From contig CAJUDE010000037.1 of the NCBI GenBank assembly GCA_910585295.1, positions 84,846 to 148,845 of the forward strand: a DNA stretch of 64,000 nucleotides, given 5' to 3'. The translations under genes were made by a program, and so were the position numbers. The notes under the pieces are model-generated. The model was not told the DNA's origin. It did no database searches and was given only the letters and a program-made list of their open reading frames with translations. Source of the stretch: an uncultured Lachnospiraceae bacterium (lineage in GTDB: Bacteria; Bacillota; Clostridia; Lachnospirales; Lachnospiraceae). Below are positions 8,220 to 14,782 of the stretch, piece by piece; position 1 is the stretch's first letter, and each line of letters begins with the position of its first letter.

Positions 8220-8669
8220 TTAACAGATCTCCTCAGAATCTAAAATAATGGTAAATGGCCCATCGTTTAACAAAGAGACCTTCATATAGGCTCCAAAGAA
8301 CCCTGTCTCCACAACAGGAATTAAACTCTGGCATTCTGAAATAATATATTGGTACAGGCTTTCCGCAAGCTCTGGGCTTCCAGCCTTGGTAAAGGAAGGG
8401 CGGTTTCCCTTCTTGCAGTCAGCATATAAGGTAAATTGTGAAACTAATAATAATTCCCCAGAAACTTCCTGGAGCGATAAGTTCGTCTTGCCATTTTCAT
8501 CTTCAAAAATACGCATATTGGCCAGTTTGCGTATCATTTTATCTGCAATTTCCCTATTGTCCCCCTGCCCAATGCCAACTAAGACAAGGAACCCCTTTCC
8601 AATCTTGCCAATTATTTTCCCCTCTGCCTCAACCTGGGCATGGGTTACACGTTGGATAATAAATCTCAT
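8220..8669 (-). CDS. dtd: D-aminoacyl-tRNA deacylase
   Basis: A 149-residue Dtd, the usual full length. It hydrolyses D-amino acids, and mis-charged glycine on tRNA-Ala, off tRNAs. The N-terminus (MRFIIQRVTHAQV) and the conserved SQFTLYADCKKGNRPSF motif are typical. The usual NxGPVT chiral-proofreading motif appears as NDGPFT, a mild Val-to-Phe change. ATG 8669 follows GGAGAGGG; the open frame upstream is not family-like. No relA partner is adjacent, although dtd often follows relA in Firmicutes. Confidence 0.95.
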   Translation of the reverse strand: MRFIIQRVTHAQVEAEGKIIGKIGKGFLVLVGIGQGDNREIADKMIRKLANMRIFEDENGKTNLSLQEVSGELLLVSQFTLYADCKKGNRPSFTKAGSPELAESLYQYIISECQSLIPVVETGFFGAYMKVSLLNDGPFTIILDSEEIC

Positions 8670-8769
8670 CTGCCCTCTCCATTCTAACCGCGCCAACCAA
8701 TAGGTTGCTATCATTTTCTGCCAAACAGCACACAGCCCTATTATAAACTAAGAGCCTAAAAAAAACAAT

Positions 8770-8870
8770 TAAAATATGGTTTGAATTTCCCTATTTTACA
8801 ATTCGTAGTGCCAAAAGTTTTCCAACATATTGTGATGGAACGACATTGCACGTAAAAGCGCTATGGAACA
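8770..8870. repeat. Dispersed ~100-bp repeat, copy A
   Basis: This block aligns without gaps to 44625-44725, with about 82 of 101 positions identical by eye. The most constant parts are the CCAAAAG core and the right end TAAAAGCGCTATGGAACA. It lies in the 308-bp gap between dtd and yneA, which holds no gene. A 12-bp terminal inverted repeat (8806-8817, 8927-8938) brackets most of this copy and its unique tail. Confidence 0.8.
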
Positions 8871-8938
8871 CTAGCTTTCCAGATGCTTTTTATGCAAGAT
8901 GCCTATGCTGCCAAAGGAAGCAAAGCCTTTTGGCACTA
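8806..8938. repeat. 133-bp segment bounded by 12-bp perfect inverted repeats
   Basis: TAGTGCCAAAAG (8806-8817) and CTTTTGGCACTA (8927-8938) are exact reverse complements. The interior has no open frame of note. The arrangement resembles a small non-autonomous element or a long-range folded RNA. Copy B of the related repeat lacks the right-hand arm. Confidence 0.6.
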
Positions 8939-8977
8939 TACTATCAGCTATTATAAAAAATAGGAACATTCAAAAAA

Positions 8978-9316
8978 TTATGGATAATATGGCACAATCA
9001 AAAACTTCCCCGCATGTATGTTATCATCTCCCAGCCCGTTCAACGCTTTAATTTCCTTTACATAGTCTTGGATACTTTGATACTCTTCTGTAATATGTTC
9101 AGAAGCAATGCTCCACAAACTGTCCCCAGGCTGGATTTCAATGCTGGTGTATGACTTTGGCGGGCTATTAGGTTCCGCCCCCTTATGCTTCTGCCCACTA
9201 GCCTGGATCAGGCATATTCCAATCAAGGAGCAGACAATGAAAAGGAACATGGCCAGAGCTAAAATTAATAGTTGCGGGTAATATTTCCCCAATACTTCTT
9301 CTTTTGCATATTTCAT
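8978..9316 (-). CDS. yneA: YneA-like SOS cell-division inhibitor (LysM protein)
   Basis: A 112-residue membrane-anchored protein: a short cytoplasmic start (MKYAKEEVLGKYYPQ), one transmembrane segment (about residues 16-37), a Pro/Ser linker, then a C-terminal LysM domain (IEIQPGDSLWSIASEHI to GKFLIVPYYP). This architecture, together with divergent transcription from lexA, matches YneA of Bacillus, which delays septation after DNA damage. ATG 9316 has GGAGG nine bases upstream. A consensus promoter and two LexA-like boxes lie directly upstream. Function is inferred from architecture and synteny, since YneA sequences diverge strongly. Confidence 0.8.
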   Translation of the reverse strand: MKYAKEEVLGKYYPQLLILALAMFLFIVCSLIGICLIQASGQKHKGAEPNSPPKSYTSIEIQPGDSLWSIASEHITEEYQSIQDYVKEIKALNGLGDDNIHAGKFLIVPYYP

Positions 9317-9333
9317 AATCCATCCTCCAGATA

Positions 9334-9360
9334 CGAACATTTATTCCGAACATTTGTTTA
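9334..9360 (-). promoter_or_regulatory. Two tandem LexA-like (SOS) boxes upstream of yneA
   Basis: The boxes CGAACATTTATTCC (9334-9347) and CGAACATTTGTTTA (9347-9360) both fit the Firmicutes pattern CGAAC-N4-GTTCG with a strong left half. They are 13 bp apart, between the yneA -10 element and its start codon, so bound LexA would block the transcript. Confidence 0.65.
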
Positions 9361-9368
9361 CAATATGG

Positions 9369-9397
9369 ATTATAAATTAAGAACATACATTTGTCAA
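9369..9397 (-). promoter_or_regulatory. Consensus sigma-A promoter of yneA
   Basis: Minus strand: -35 TTGACA (9397-9392), 17-bp spacer, -10 TATAAT (9374-9369), with both hexamers perfect. So strong a promoter with operators just downstream is what is expected of a tightly repressed damage-response gene. Confidence 0.85.
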
Positions 9398-9406
9398 GAA
9401 AATTTG

Positions 9407-9459
9407 CGAACAAAGTTTCGGAATATGTGTTTGAACTTTTGAAAAATTTATGTTATGAT
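9407..9459 (+). promoter_or_regulatory. lexA promoter with adjacent LexA-like box
   Basis: A LexA-like box, CGAACAAAGTTTCG, lies at 9407-9420. It is followed by -35 TTGAAC (9431-9436), a 17-bp spacer and -10 TATGAT (9454-9459). The box lies just upstream of the -35 element, consistent with autorepression. The yneA boxes are 47-73 bases further left, so the whole divergent region may be bound cooperatively. Confidence 0.7.
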
Positions 9460-9537
9460 AAATACAGAAAAATAATTGCTTACTGGCAGGTCAAGCCGCT
9501 GCCTGATAGATAATTGCAGTTTCAGGAGGAATCACGT

Positions 9538-10155
9538 ATGGCATATGGAAAAATAAGCGACAAGCAGAAAGAAATTTTGGAATATATTAAGAGTGAAATT
9601 TTAAACCGCGGCTATCCCCCTGCAGTGCGGGATATTTGCGAGGCAGTGCATTTGAAGTCCACTTCTTCGGTGCATTCCCATTTAGAAACATTGGAAAAAA
9701 ATGGATACATACGCAGGGACCCTACAAAACCAAGGGCTATTGAAATTATTGACGATACATTTAATTTAGTCCGGCGTGAAGTGGTGAACGTCCCGCTCCT
9801 CGGCCGCGTTGCGGCTGGGCAGCCGTTGCTGGCAGTGGAAAATATTGAGTCCTATTTCCCTGTCCCTGCAGAGTATATCCCAAAGGGCGAATCCTTTATG
9901 CTTAAGGTAACAGGGGAAAGTATGGTGAATGCTGGTATTTTTGATGGGGATAATATCTTAGTCCAATGCCAGCCTACCGCTGAAAATGGGGATATGGTCG
10001 TTGCATTGGTGGATGACTCTGCCACAGTCAAGACATTCTACAAAGAAGATGGGCATTATCGGCTTCAGCCAGAGAACGACTCAATGGACCCAATTATTGT
10101 GGAAGAATGCACGGTCCTTGGGAAAGTTTTTGGCGTGTTCCGTATTTTTGAATAA
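9538..10155 (+). CDS. lexA: LexA SOS repressor
   Basis: A 205-residue LexA. The N-terminal winged helix (about residues 4-70) binds SOS boxes. The C-terminal S24 peptidase domain self-cleaves when RecA filaments form. The scissile Ala93-Gly94 lies in GRVAAGQPLL, the nucleophile is Ser128 in GESMVNAGIFDGD, and the general base is Lys165 in ATVKTFYKE. ATG 9538 follows AGGAGGA; the earlier in-frame ATG at 9514 lacks a site. It is divergent from yneA as in Bacillus. Confidence 0.97.
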   Translation: MAYGKISDKQKEILEYIKSEILNRGYPPAVRDICEAVHLKSTSSVHSHLETLEKNGYIRRDPTKPRAIEIIDDTFNLVRREVVNVPLLGRVAAGQPLLAVENIESYFPVPAEYIPKGESFMLKVTGESMVNAGIFDGDNILVQCQPTAENGDMVVALVDDSATVKTFYKEDGHYRLQPENDSMDPIIVEECTVLGKVFGVFRIFE

Positions 10156-10199
10156 ATTAACGCTTTCGCGTGACAAGGCATTTCCTATAGAATGAAATA

Positions 10200-10219
10200 G
10201 AGGCGCATATTTGCGCCTC
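10200..10219. terminator. Bidirectional hairpin between lexA and rsfS
   Basis: GAGGCGCA and TGCGCCTC form an 8-bp stem with a 4-nt loop between the converging stop codons. Only short T-runs flank it, so termination strength is uncertain. Confidence 0.6.
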
Positions 10220-10235
10220 TTAGGAGATATTAATA

Positions 10236-10586
10236 TTATAATTCTTCTACAGATAATTTCTTGCCATCTGTCCAAATGCGTTCCAGGTCATAGAACAGGC
10301 GGTCCTCTTTTGAGAATACATGCACAATAATATCCCTGTAATCCATAAGCACCCAACTGGAGCTGCGGGTCCCTTCAATCTGTTTCGGGGTATGCCCCTG
10401 TTTGCCCAGCTCCTCTTCCACCGCATCCACCATTGCCTGGATCTGGTTGGAATTTGCACCTGTTGCAATTACAAAATAATCAGCGATTGGGGAGATCTCA
10501 CTAATTTCAATCACACGGATCTCTTCCGCTTTTTTATCACTTAACGCATGGCAGGCAATCTTAGCCATTTCCCTGGAAATATCCAT
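10236..10586 (-). CDS. rsfS: Ribosome silencing factor RsfS
   Basis: A 116-residue RsfS (Iojap/YbeB family). It binds L14 on the 50S subunit and blocks subunit joining under nutrient stress. Landmarks are the N-terminal helix (MAKIACHALSDKKAEEI), ADYFVIATGANSNQI, GTRSSSWVLMDYRDIIVHVF and the DLERIW end. The start follows GGAGGG. It is the last gene of the nadD-yqeK-rsfS run, a near-universal Firmicutes order. Confidence 0.95.
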   Translation of the reverse strand: MDISREMAKIACHALSDKKAEEIRVIEISEISPIADYFVIATGANSNQIQAMVDAVEEELGKQGHTPKQIEGTRSSSWVLMDYRDIIVHVFSKEDRLFYDLERIWTDGKKLSVEEL

Positions 10587-10611
10587 ATTGTACCCTCCTT
10601 TTCCGTAAAAT

Positions 10612-11178
10612 TTAAAGTTCGTTTTTAAAATAATGGTAAGTCCTAAGTGTCAGCGGGTCAATCTCGCCGCCCTTTCGTTTGAGGTACTCCAATGTGTCAG
10701 AAAGGATTTTCAGCATAGCTTTATCTAAATCTTCAAAGGCGATTTTCCGTACCTCTTCTAAATTTGGCGCCTTGCATCTGTTTGGCTCAATATAATCTGC
10801 AATATATATAATCTTATCTAGTGCGTTCATCCCTGGCTCGCCAGTGGTATGCACTTGTATCGCATGAAGGATTTCCCCGTCTTCCACTTTATAACGTTTT
10901 TTTGCAAAATATGCGCCTAATTTCGCATGGAGTAAAAATGGGCTGCGCTTCTCAGAAATGGAAATAGGGATATTATGCTTTTTACATAATTTTAATTTGT
11001 CATGGTTTGAAATACATTTGGCACAGTCATGCAGCAACCCCGCATACATGGCTTGCCCTAAATTGCACTGATGGGCCATTGCCAACGACGCGGCTGTATA
11101 CATTACCCCAATGGTATGGGCATACCGTTCTTTATCCAATTCCTTTTTCAGCTTTTTCTCTATCTCTGCCCTTTTCAT
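10612..11178 (-). CDS. yqeK: HD-domain hydrolase YqeK (Ap4A hydrolase family)
   Basis: A 188-residue HD-superfamily protein. YqeK proteins hydrolyse diadenosine tetraphosphate symmetrically. Metal-ligand motifs are visible: HTIGVMYTA, the HD pair in GLLHDCAKCIS, HAKLGAYFA, HTTGEPGMNALDKIIYIADYIEPNR. ATG 11178 follows GGGGAGG with 9-base spacing. It lies 47 bases inside the end of nadD, so the two overlap and are probably coupled. Confidence 0.92.
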   Translation of the reverse strand: MKRAEIEKKLKKELDKERYAHTIGVMYTAASLAMAHQCNLGQAMYAGLLHDCAKCISNHDKLKLCKKHNIPISISEKRSPFLLHAKLGAYFAKKRYKVEDGEILHAIQVHTTGEPGMNALDKIIYIADYIEPNRCKAPNLEEVRKIAFEDLDKAMLKILSDTLEYLKRKGGEIDPLTLRTYHYFKNEL

Positions 11179-11794
11179 CTTCCATTGCCTCCCCTTCATA
11201 TAAATGGTGTTTCCTGATATATAACTCTACATTCCTGGGGACAAGATACCGTACCGTCCTTCCATATTGCAGGCGGTTTCGGATATCTTGTGAAGAAACC
11301 TCAAGATTTGGTGTATTTAATGGAAAGAAATGCTCCTGGTACTTGCAGTTCAAGTACCCAATCTGCTGGAAGAAGCTTTCCTGATGTTCATGTTTACGGT
11401 ATGCGGCAAGGATACTGCAATGCTCTAGGATAGCTTCTGGTTCCTTCCAGGATTCAAAATCAAACAGGGAATCAGCCCCAAGGATAAAATATAGATGGGC
11501 TTCACGATAACGGTCCCTGATTTTTTTTAACGTAAGGTAAGTATAACTGGTATCTGAAGATTCCACTTCCGTCTCATCCATGGCAAAGGCCTCATTGTCC
11601 TCAATGGCCAAAGAAACCATCCGGCATCGGTGGATAGCTTCTGTCACATGCTGCCTTTGTTTGTGGGGTGGATTCCCAGTGGGGATAAAAAGCACTTTGT
11701 CAAGGCCAAACTGCTCCCTGGCATTTTCTGCAATCATCAGATGCCCATAATGGATTGGGTCAAAAGTCCCTCCCATAATCCCAATTTTTTCCAT
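11132..11794 (-). CDS. nadD: Nicotinate-nucleotide adenylyltransferase
   Basis: A 220-residue NadD, which makes deamido-NAD from nicotinate mononucleotide and ATP. The nucleotidyltransferase motifs GGTFDPIHYGHL, the FIPTGNPPHK substrate loop, FILGADSLFDFESW and the ISSTxIR equivalent VSSQDIRNRL are present. ATG 11794 follows GAGGGAG; upstream ATGs at 11887 and 11815 lack a site and would overlap yhbY. The charged tail (EDEKGRDREKAEKG) overlaps the yqeK start. Confidence 0.95.
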   Translation of the reverse strand: MEKIGIMGGTFDPIHYGHLMIAENAREQFGLDKVLFIPTGNPPHKQRQHVTEAIHRCRMVSLAIEDNEAFAMDETEVESSDTSYTYLTLKKIRDRYREAHLYFILGADSLFDFESWKEPEAILEHCSILAAYRKHEHQESFFQQIGYLNCKYQEHFFPLNTPNLEVSSQDIRNRLQYGRTVRYLVPRNVELYIRKHHLYEGEAMEDEKGRDREKAEKGIG

Positions 11795-11822
11795 AGGCCG
11801 CTCCCTCGTATCCATAAGCTGG

Positions 11823-12119
11823 TTATTTTGGCAATTGGATTTTGGGGTTCTTCTTGGATGGGCGGTACAAAATAATTTTCTTTCCAATTACCTGGACAAC
11901 CTGGGATCTGGTGCGCTCCGCCACAGTGTTGGCAATTTCTTTCGGGTCGTCAAAACAGTTTTTCAATACGGAAAGCTTAATCAGCTCCCGTTTTTCCAGC
12001 GCCTCTTCTACGCCTGCTACCAACTCTGGCGTCAGGCTTGCTTTCCCAACCTGGAAAACAGGGGTAATTTCATTGGCGAGGTTTTTTAAATATGCGCGTT
12101 GTTTACTTGTTATTGCCAT
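11823..12119 (-). CDS. yhbY: YhbY-family RNA-binding (CRM) protein
   Basis: A 98-residue single CRM-domain protein that binds pre-50S particles in other bacteria. Typical segments are MAITSKQRAYLKNLAN, FQVGKASLTPELV, ELIKLSVLKNC and the GxxG-equivalent IGKKIILYRPSK. It sits between obgE and nadD, the standard order, which supports a role in large-subunit assembly. AAAGGAACG precedes the start. Confidence 0.93.
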   Translation of the reverse strand: MAITSKQRAYLKNLANEITPVFQVGKASLTPELVAGVEEALEKRELIKLSVLKNCFDDPKEIANTVAERTRSQVVQVIGKKIILYRPSKKNPKIQLPK

Positions 12120-12142
12120 TATACGTTCCTTTCTAAAATAAT

Positions 12143-13429
12143 TTACTTGTAATAGTCAAATTCCCAACCATACATCCGTACAGTATCGCCTTCTGAAATC
12201 CCAGCATGTTCCAGGTCTTCCAAAATTCCATGTTCCCGTAAGAAGTTCTGGAAAAACAGGAATCCTTTTTCGGAATCAATATTGGTATATCCAAGCATTT
12301 TTTCAATTTTGGGGCCTTCCACCACATATACGTTATCTTTTTGGTTATATTCCACTGTATAGGCGTCCGACTTAAAGACAGCCGTTTCCGGGAAAAATTC
12401 CTGTTCATACACAACAGGAGGGGCATCCAGCTTTAACAGAAGCTCATTTACATAATATAATAATTCCTTTAGCCCTTTCCCACTTACTGCAGATATCGGG
12501 AATACTTGGATTCCCTGTGGTTCAAATTCTTCCTTTAAGATAGGGAGGGCGCTCTCTGCCTCATCGTAAATCACATCAATTTTATTTGCCGCAATCACTT
12601 GAGGTTTTTTCAAAAGTTCAGGGTTAAAGTCTTTCAGTTCCTGGTTGATTGCATAAATATCTGCAATTGGGTCCCTCCCCTCCACAGAAGCGGCGTCAAC
12701 AATATGGATAATGGCTTTTGTGCGCTCGATATGCCTTAAAAATTCATGCCCTAACCCAACGCCCTGGGAGGCCCCTTCAATAAGCCCTGGGATATCTGCA
12801 ATCACAAAACCTCCTGTGCCTTCTAAATCCACTACGCCAAGGTTGGGGTTCAATGTGGTGAAATGGTAATTTGCAATTTTCGGGCGGGCATTTGTCACCC
12901 TGGCTAACAATGTGGATTTCCCTACGTTGGGGAATCCAACCAGGCCCACATCTGCAATTACTTTTAATTCCAGGCGTACTTCCAATTCTATGCCGGGCTG
13001 CCCAGGCTGCGCATATTTTGGCGCCTGCATGGTGGCAGTTGCAAAATTCTGGTTGCCTAGGCCGCCCCTTCCGCCTTTGAGGATAATTTGCCGTTTATTG
13101 CCCCCTGACATGTCAGCAATCACCTTACCGCTCTCGGCATCCCGGACAATTGTCCCGGCAGGCACTTTGACCACCAGGTCTTCCCCATTTTTTCCATGGC
13201 AGTTGCGTTTTTTCCCATCCTCCCCATTCTCAGCGGCATATTTCCGTTTGTGCCGGAAATCCCCCAATGTATTTAACCCTTCGTCCACCTGGAAGATCAG
13301 GTTCCCGCCATGCCCGCCGTCTCCGCCATCTGGCCCCCCGTTTGGCACATATTTTTCACGACGGAAAGAAACATGCCCATTGCCTCCTTTTCCAGATTTT
13401 ATAATAATTTTTGCACTGTCTGCAAACAT
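12143..13429 (-). CDS. obgE: Obg GTPase (CgtA/ObgE)
   Basis: A 428-residue Obg GTPase linked to 50S assembly and stress signalling. The N-terminal glycine-rich OBG fold (KSGKGGNGHVSFRREKYV, GGPDGGDGGHGG) is followed by the G domain from about residue 159 (GFPNVGKSTLL, DIPGLIEGA, ANKIDV) and a C-terminal OCT domain ending GDTVRMYGWEFDYYK. ATG 13429 (MFADSAKI) gives the family length; an ATG at 13447 with an AGGAAG site is an alternative that adds six residues. Confidence 0.96.
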   Translation of the reverse strand: MFADSAKIIIKSGKGGNGHVSFRREKYVPNGGPDGGDGGHGGNLIFQVDEGLNTLGDFRHKRKYAAENGEDGKKRNCHGKNGEDLVVKVPAGTIVRDAESGKVIADMSGGNKRQIILKGGRGGLGNQNFATATMQAPKYAQPGQPGIELEVRLELKVIADVGLVGFPNVGKSTLLARVTNARPKIANYHFTTLNPNLGVVDLEGTGGFVIADIPGLIEGASQGVGLGHEFLRHIERTKAIIHIVDAASVEGRDPIADIYAINQELKDFNPELLKKPQVIAANKIDVIYDEAESALPILKEEFEPQGIQVFPISAVSGKGLKELLYYVNELLLKLDAPPVVYEQEFFPETAVFKSDAYTVEYNQKDNVYVVEGPKIEKMLGYTNIDSEKGFLFFQNFLREHGILEDLEHAGISEGDTVRMYGWEFDYYK

Positions 13430-13497
13430 AGTCCCGCCTTTCATCATACTTCCTATTAAAAGTATTTCCTACCGCACAAATGCATAGTTTAATAAGA

Positions 13498-13525
13498 ATA
13501 GACCCGGCTATACAGTCGAGTCTAT
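13498..13525 (-). terminator. Hairpin between rpmA and obgE, possible attenuator
   Basis: On the minus-strand RNA, AUAGACUCG pairs with CGGGUCUAU (9 bp, one G-U pair) around a 10-nt loop, followed by UCUUAUU. It lies 40 bases past rpmA and 69 before obgE, so it may partly separate the ribosomal-protein transcript from obgE. Confidence 0.5.
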
Positions 13526-13564
13526 CAATCTTGCTAAATGCAAATATATTCCTGAGGGCAGCTT

Positions 13565-13855
13565 CTATTCGTTGCTTGCCACTGGATATACAGAAGCCTG
13601 TTTCTTGTCCCTGCCTTTTCTTTCAAATCTCAGGATACCGTCAACTTTAGCGAATAATGTGTCGTCTCCGCCCCTGCCAACATTCACGCCTGGGTGAATC
13701 TTAGTCCCACGCTGCCTGTACAAAATATTGCCAGCTTTTACAAATTGCCCGTCAGCCCTTTTCGCACCTAATCTTTTTGATTCGGAATCCCTTCCGTTCT
13801 TGGTAGATCCAACTCCCTTTTTATGAGCGAAAAATTGAAGGTTCATATTCAACAT
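13565..13855 (-). CDS. rpmA: Ribosomal protein L27 with cleavable N-terminal extension
   Basis: A 96-residue bL27. The first nine residues, MLNMNLQFF, are the Firmicutes-type extension that must be removed by the cysteine protease Prp, encoded directly upstream, so that the mature AHKKG N-terminus can reach the peptidyl-transferase centre. The canonical KKGVGSTKNGRDSESKRLG and GNILYRQRGTKIHPG follow. The start has an AAGGAGG site. Confidence 0.97.
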   Translation of the reverse strand: MLNMNLQFFAHKKGVGSTKNGRDSESKRLGAKRADGQFVKAGNILYRQRGTKIHPGVNVGRGGDDTLFAKVDGILRFERKGRDKKQASVYPVASNE

Positions 13856-13858
13856 GTC

Positions 13859-14188
13859 CTACACCTCCTTGAATGTAAGCGTCATATAATCATTTTTATA
13901 GTTAGCCTGTATTCCCTGTAAGCCTAAAACAAGCGAACGCATTAGCAGCAAAGATTCTTGGGAAGCCCCGTTTTGCAGCGAGAACCCAATCAGGCCGCTT
14001 TCCTGATCCTGCACAAGGTCAAATTTATCCCCCGTAAACTGCTCTATGGAGTTGACCGTATTAATTACCAGCACAGAAATTGCGGCGCATACAATATCTT
14101 CCCCTGCTTCGGCATACCCTGCATGTCCCATGCACTCAAATGCGGTATAGCCTTGCCCGCTGTTTCCATAAATCGTTATATTGACCAT
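13859..14188 (-). CDS. prp: Ribosomal-processing cysteine protease Prp
   Basis: A 109-residue Prp (YsxB family), which trims the N-terminal extension of L27. The catalytic His and Cys lie in GHAGYAEAGEDIVCAAIS (His22, Cys34). It lies between rplU and rpmA, the position it holds only in bacteria whose L27 has the extension, and 3 bases separate it from rpmA. The catalytic pair and context make the assignment firm. Confidence 0.95.
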   Translation of the reverse strand: MVNITIYGNSGQGYTAFECMGHAGYAEAGEDIVCAAISVLVINTVNSIEQFTGDKFDLVQDQESGLIGFSLQNGASQESLLLMRSLVLGLQGIQANYKNDYMTLTFKEV

Positions 14189-14203
14189 AACAATTCCTAG
14201 CGA

Positions 14204-14509
14204 TTAGCCATTAATTTTCTCAATTTTCACCTTAGTGAAGGACTGTCTGTGTCCTTGTTTCTTATGGTAACCGGTTTTCCTTTTGTACTTGTAAACGATG
14301 ATCTTCTTACCCCTGCCGTTTTCCACGACCGAAGCTTCTACGGTTGCATTCGCAGCTTCTTCCCCAACTTTCATGGATCCATCGCTTACTGCCAACACTT
14401 CATCGAACGTAACTTTTTCACCAGCTTCCAAACCAAGCTTTTCAATGGTAATGATATCGCCTTCGGATACTTTATACTGTTTACCACCTGTTGCTATAAT
14501 TGCGTACAT
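14204..14509 (-). CDS. rplU: Ribosomal protein L21
   Basis: A 101-residue bL21, at the usual length. It starts MYAIIATGGKQYKV and has the conserved KRKTGYHKKQGHRQSFT segment near the end. It is the first gene of the rplU-prp-rpmA operon, preceded by a structured leader and its own promoter. A strong AGGAGGTG site precedes the ATG. Confidence 0.98.
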   Translation of the reverse strand: MYAIIATGGKQYKVSEGDIITIEKLGLEAGEKVTFDEVLAVSDGSMKVGEEAANATVEASVVENGRGKKIIVYKYKRKTGYHKKQGHRQSFTKVKIEKING

Positions 14510-14529
14510 ATGGCACCTCCTATTATCAT

Positions 14530-14586
14530 TACTCGCCAGTTGCGGTGCTGCATTTGCTGCAGTCTTTTAACCTCACTGTGCGGCAT
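14530..14586 (-). ncRNA. L21 leader (autoregulatory mRNA structure)
   Basis: Between the promoter and rplU the minus-strand RNA contains GCCGCACAGUGAGGU, then a CUGCA-gcaaa-UGCAG hairpin, then ACCGCAACUGGCGAGU. The GCCGC/GUGAGGU and ACCGCAAC-UGGCGAGU boxes match my memory of the Firmicutes L21 leader motif, thought to let the ribosomal protein repress its own operon. No database comparison was possible. Confidence 0.7.
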
Positions 14587-14594
14587 ACTCATAG

Positions 14595-14623
14595 AGGATA
14601 CCATAAAAATACAGATAAGTCAA
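14595..14623 (-). promoter_or_regulatory. Sigma-A promoter of rplU-prp-rpmA
   Basis: Minus strand: -35 TTGACT (14623-14618), 17-bp spacer, -10 TATCCT (14600-14595), directly upstream of the L21 leader. Confidence 0.7.
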
Positions 14624-14782
14624 TTGTTTTTGGCAAATTATTGCCATAAAAGCAGAGGAAAACCGGAAGGGCTGTCCGTAAGGATTTGTAAAACACTATG
14701 CTGTTGGTTCCATGAAATAAGGTTATTTTGCAACAAGCAGCGGTTTGGATAAACTGTTACAAGGGCAATTTCCAAACATGCC

